Source of the DNA: Halalkaliarchaeum sp. AArc-CO
Lineage (GTDB): Archaea > Halobacteriota > Halobacteria > Halobacteriales > Haloferacaceae
Assembly: GCF_024972735.1 (NCBI RefSeq)
Contig: NZ_CP087723.1
Location: 372,001-436,000, forward strand
DNA length: 64,000 nt
Direction of reading: 5' to 3'
How positions within the stretch are numbered: position 1 is the first letter of the stretch; every line of letters begins with the position of its first letter. Below the pieces are notes generated by a model. That model did not search any database. It saw only the letters and a program-made list of their open reading frames with translations, and was not told where the DNA came from. Below are positions 63,341-64,000 of the stretch, one piece after another. Made by a program: the position numbers and the translations under genes.

Positions 63341-63600
63341 CAGTGAGTTTCGCTCGCGGCTACGCTGCTCGCTCCACTTACTGGTTCAAATCCCCCCGAC
63401 CGGACAGCGATACAGCCGGCGCTCGAAAGTGAGCGCCGGCAGAATGATGGGGACGGAGGGATTGTGAACCTCAGTCGTTTCGCTCGCGGCTACGCCGCTC
63501 GCTCCACTCCCTGGTTCAAATCCTTCCGACCGGACAGCGATGCAGCCGGCGCTCGAAGTTGAGCGCCGGCAGAATAGTGGGGACGGAGGGATTTGAACCC
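63341..63600. repeat. 130-bp tandem duplication ending in the tRNA-Trp 3' end
   Basis: Two units of 130 bases (63341-63470 and 63471-63600) are alike with scattered differences. Both contain a T-arm-like tggttcaaatcc on the plus strand and a 10-bp perfect hairpin GCCGGCGCTC/GAGCGCCGGC. They end in tggggacggagggatt, the complement of the tRNA-Trp acceptor and T-arm start. Unit two runs into the real tRNA gene, while unit one has a degenerate copy of that end (63448-63463). Confidence 0.8.
63551..63576 (-). terminator. Hairpin just after tRNA-Trp
   Basis: The inverted repeat GCCGGCGCTC...GAGCGCCGGC with a six-base loop lies directly downstream of the tRNA 3' end (minus strand). It may end the tRNA transcript or help processing. 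The same hairpin occurs in the duplicated unit at about 63416-63441. Confidence 0.4.
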
Positions 63601-63751
63601 CCGATCGACTGATATCTCCGGTGTGCCTCGGTACTCCAGAGGGTCGTCAACGCGGCCGATGATCAGTCGGCCGCTCGGAATATCAGTCTGGAGTTCGTCA
63701 CCTGGCGTTGCCTCTGGAGTCAGTCGCCCTCCCTGGCTGGGCCACGTCCCC
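63578..63751 (-). tRNA. trnW: tRNA-Trp (CCA) with a box C/D intron
   Basis: The minus strand folds as a tRNA. The acceptor is GGGGACG/CGTCCCC, the D-arm GCCC...GGGC, the anticodon arm ACTGA-CTCCAGA-TCAGT (anticodon CCA, at 63717-63715) and the T-arm GGGGG-TTCAAAT-CCCTC, with an A discriminator. The two exons (38 and about 36 nt) are split by an intron of about 100 bases right after the anticodon loop. The CCA tail is not encoded. This is the intron position known for haloarchaeal tRNA-Trp. Confidence 0.95.
63614..63713 (-). ncRNA. Box C/D guide RNA inside the tRNA-Trp intron
   Basis: Reading on the minus strand, the intron has a C-box-like GTGACGA and two CCGA boxes (D' and D), with a second C-like TTGACGA. 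Upstream of D, CTCTGGAGTA pairs with the anticodon loop so that the fifth base before the box faces C34. Upstream of D', GACTGATATT pairs with exon 2 so that the fifth base faces U39. These are the Cm34 and Um39 targets known for Haloferax pre-tRNA-Trp. A hairpin GCGGCCGA/TCGGCCGC sits between the two halves. Boundaries are approximate by one or two bases. Confidence 0.85.
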
Positions 63752-63862
63752 TCGCATGTGTCATTCGTTCGTTCCCGACTAAAGGGATTTCGATCGACGC
63801 CACGCCGGCGCCCACCTGTCGGCCCTCGCCGACTGACTGTCACTTCCGTTGGGGGAAACGGC
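63752..63862. other. Gap between tRNA-Trp and the zinc-ribbon gene
   Basis: Short gap holding the tRNA promoter region (minus strand; a TATA-like tttagtcgg near 63776-63785 when read on that strand). Nothing else is seen. Confidence 0.4.
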
Positions 63863-64000
63863 TCACTCCCGATCGTCGTCGCTCCACGCGCAGTCCTGAC
63901 ACTTGTAACCGACCACGAACTCCGTGATGCTGGGCATGTATCCGACCTGCAGGACGTTCCCCCCGCAGTCGGGACACTCCCTGTCGGCGTCCTCGATCGC
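63863..64000 (-). CDS. Zinc-ribbon protein, DUF5795-type (C-terminal part)
   Basis: The gene runs off the window end, so only the last 45 residues are seen: AIEDADRECPDCGGNV, then YMPSITEFVVGYKCQDCAWS and DDDRE. Two C-x2-C knuckles (CPDC and CQDC) form a zinc ribbon. The pattern matches a short haloarchaeal protein that I recall as DUF5795. The function is unknown. Confidence 0.75.
   Translation of the reverse strand, partial: AIEDADRECPDCGGNVLQVGYMPSITEFVVGYKCQDCAWSDDDRE

Noticed and set aside
63380-63400. A second tRNA on the plus strand suggested by tggttcaaatcc
   Set aside because: Only a T-arm-like piece is present; no acceptor, D-arm or anticodon arm can be folded upstream.

Overview
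The window is chromosomal DNA from a halophilic archaeon (class Halobacteria). Evidence: very high GC, strongly acidic proteins, leaderless starts behind TATA boxes, a double-length TatC beside a single TatC, a PGF-CTERM S-layer glycoprotein, a SAMP2-like ubiquitin-fold protein, and a tRNA-Trp with a box C/D intron of the type known from Haloferax. The 70-bp GC-rich intergenic array and S-layer type would suit a Halorubrum-like genome, but I cannot fix the genus.

Layout. 1-6701: cis-prenyltransferase end, YkgJ-type cysteine protein, uS10 paralogue, then a coiled-coil protein-smc-scpA operon. 6702-8006: a large exact 70-bp tandem array. 8007-13519: Cas4-like protein, glutaredoxin, acetyltransferase, a PIN/UPF0175 toxin-antitoxin pair, RlmE methyltransferase, a queuosine-precursor-type transporter with a 58-aa ribbon-helix-helix gene, and MtnA. 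13597-20237: class II aldolase, divergent tatCt/tatCo, SAMP2-like protein, ABC exporter. 20248-20368: a 121-bp MITE-like repeat. 20603-26251: creatininase family, TrkA, a PIN-like protein, RdgB, S9 peptidase, UspA. 26642-34549: molybdopterin formate dehydrogenase with mobA/mobB and an amino-sugar set (nucleotidyltransferase, GlmS, GlmM). 34628-41038: small membrane protein, HemE, HemH, an STT3-like membrane protein, a membrane-anchored DHH phosphoesterase. 41145-47635: SDR protein, DUF5791-type protein, and a tightly packed four-gene operon of single-anchor secreted proteins. 47747-49531: DtxR regulator, a 43-bp tandem array, HD protein.

From about 49.5 kb the window becomes accessory: VapBC, an ArsR-type regulator, an orphan protein, a TumE/TumA-like pair with a striking operator, a TnpB element inserted in an AbiE-like locus, and long gene-poor stretches. 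The S-layer gene (57371-59950) sits in this half, followed by an ArsR-type regulator, a membrane protein and a VOC protein. A second, identical copy of the 121-bp repeat then precedes a third VapBC pair, a duplicated tRNA-Trp 3' end, and the intron-containing tRNA-Trp itself. The window ends inside a zinc-ribbon gene.

Connections. MobA/MobB make the guanine-dinucleotide cofactor that the formate dehydrogenase needs. GlmS, GlmM and the left-handed-beta-helix nucleotidyltransferase together give UDP-GlcNAc or a related sugar nucleotide. MtnA and the class II aldolase could form a methylthioribose salvage (DHAP-shunt-like) pair. Five toxin-antitoxin loci, three of them intact PIN-type pairs, cluster with the mobile elements. 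No CRISPR array or rRNA operon is present.
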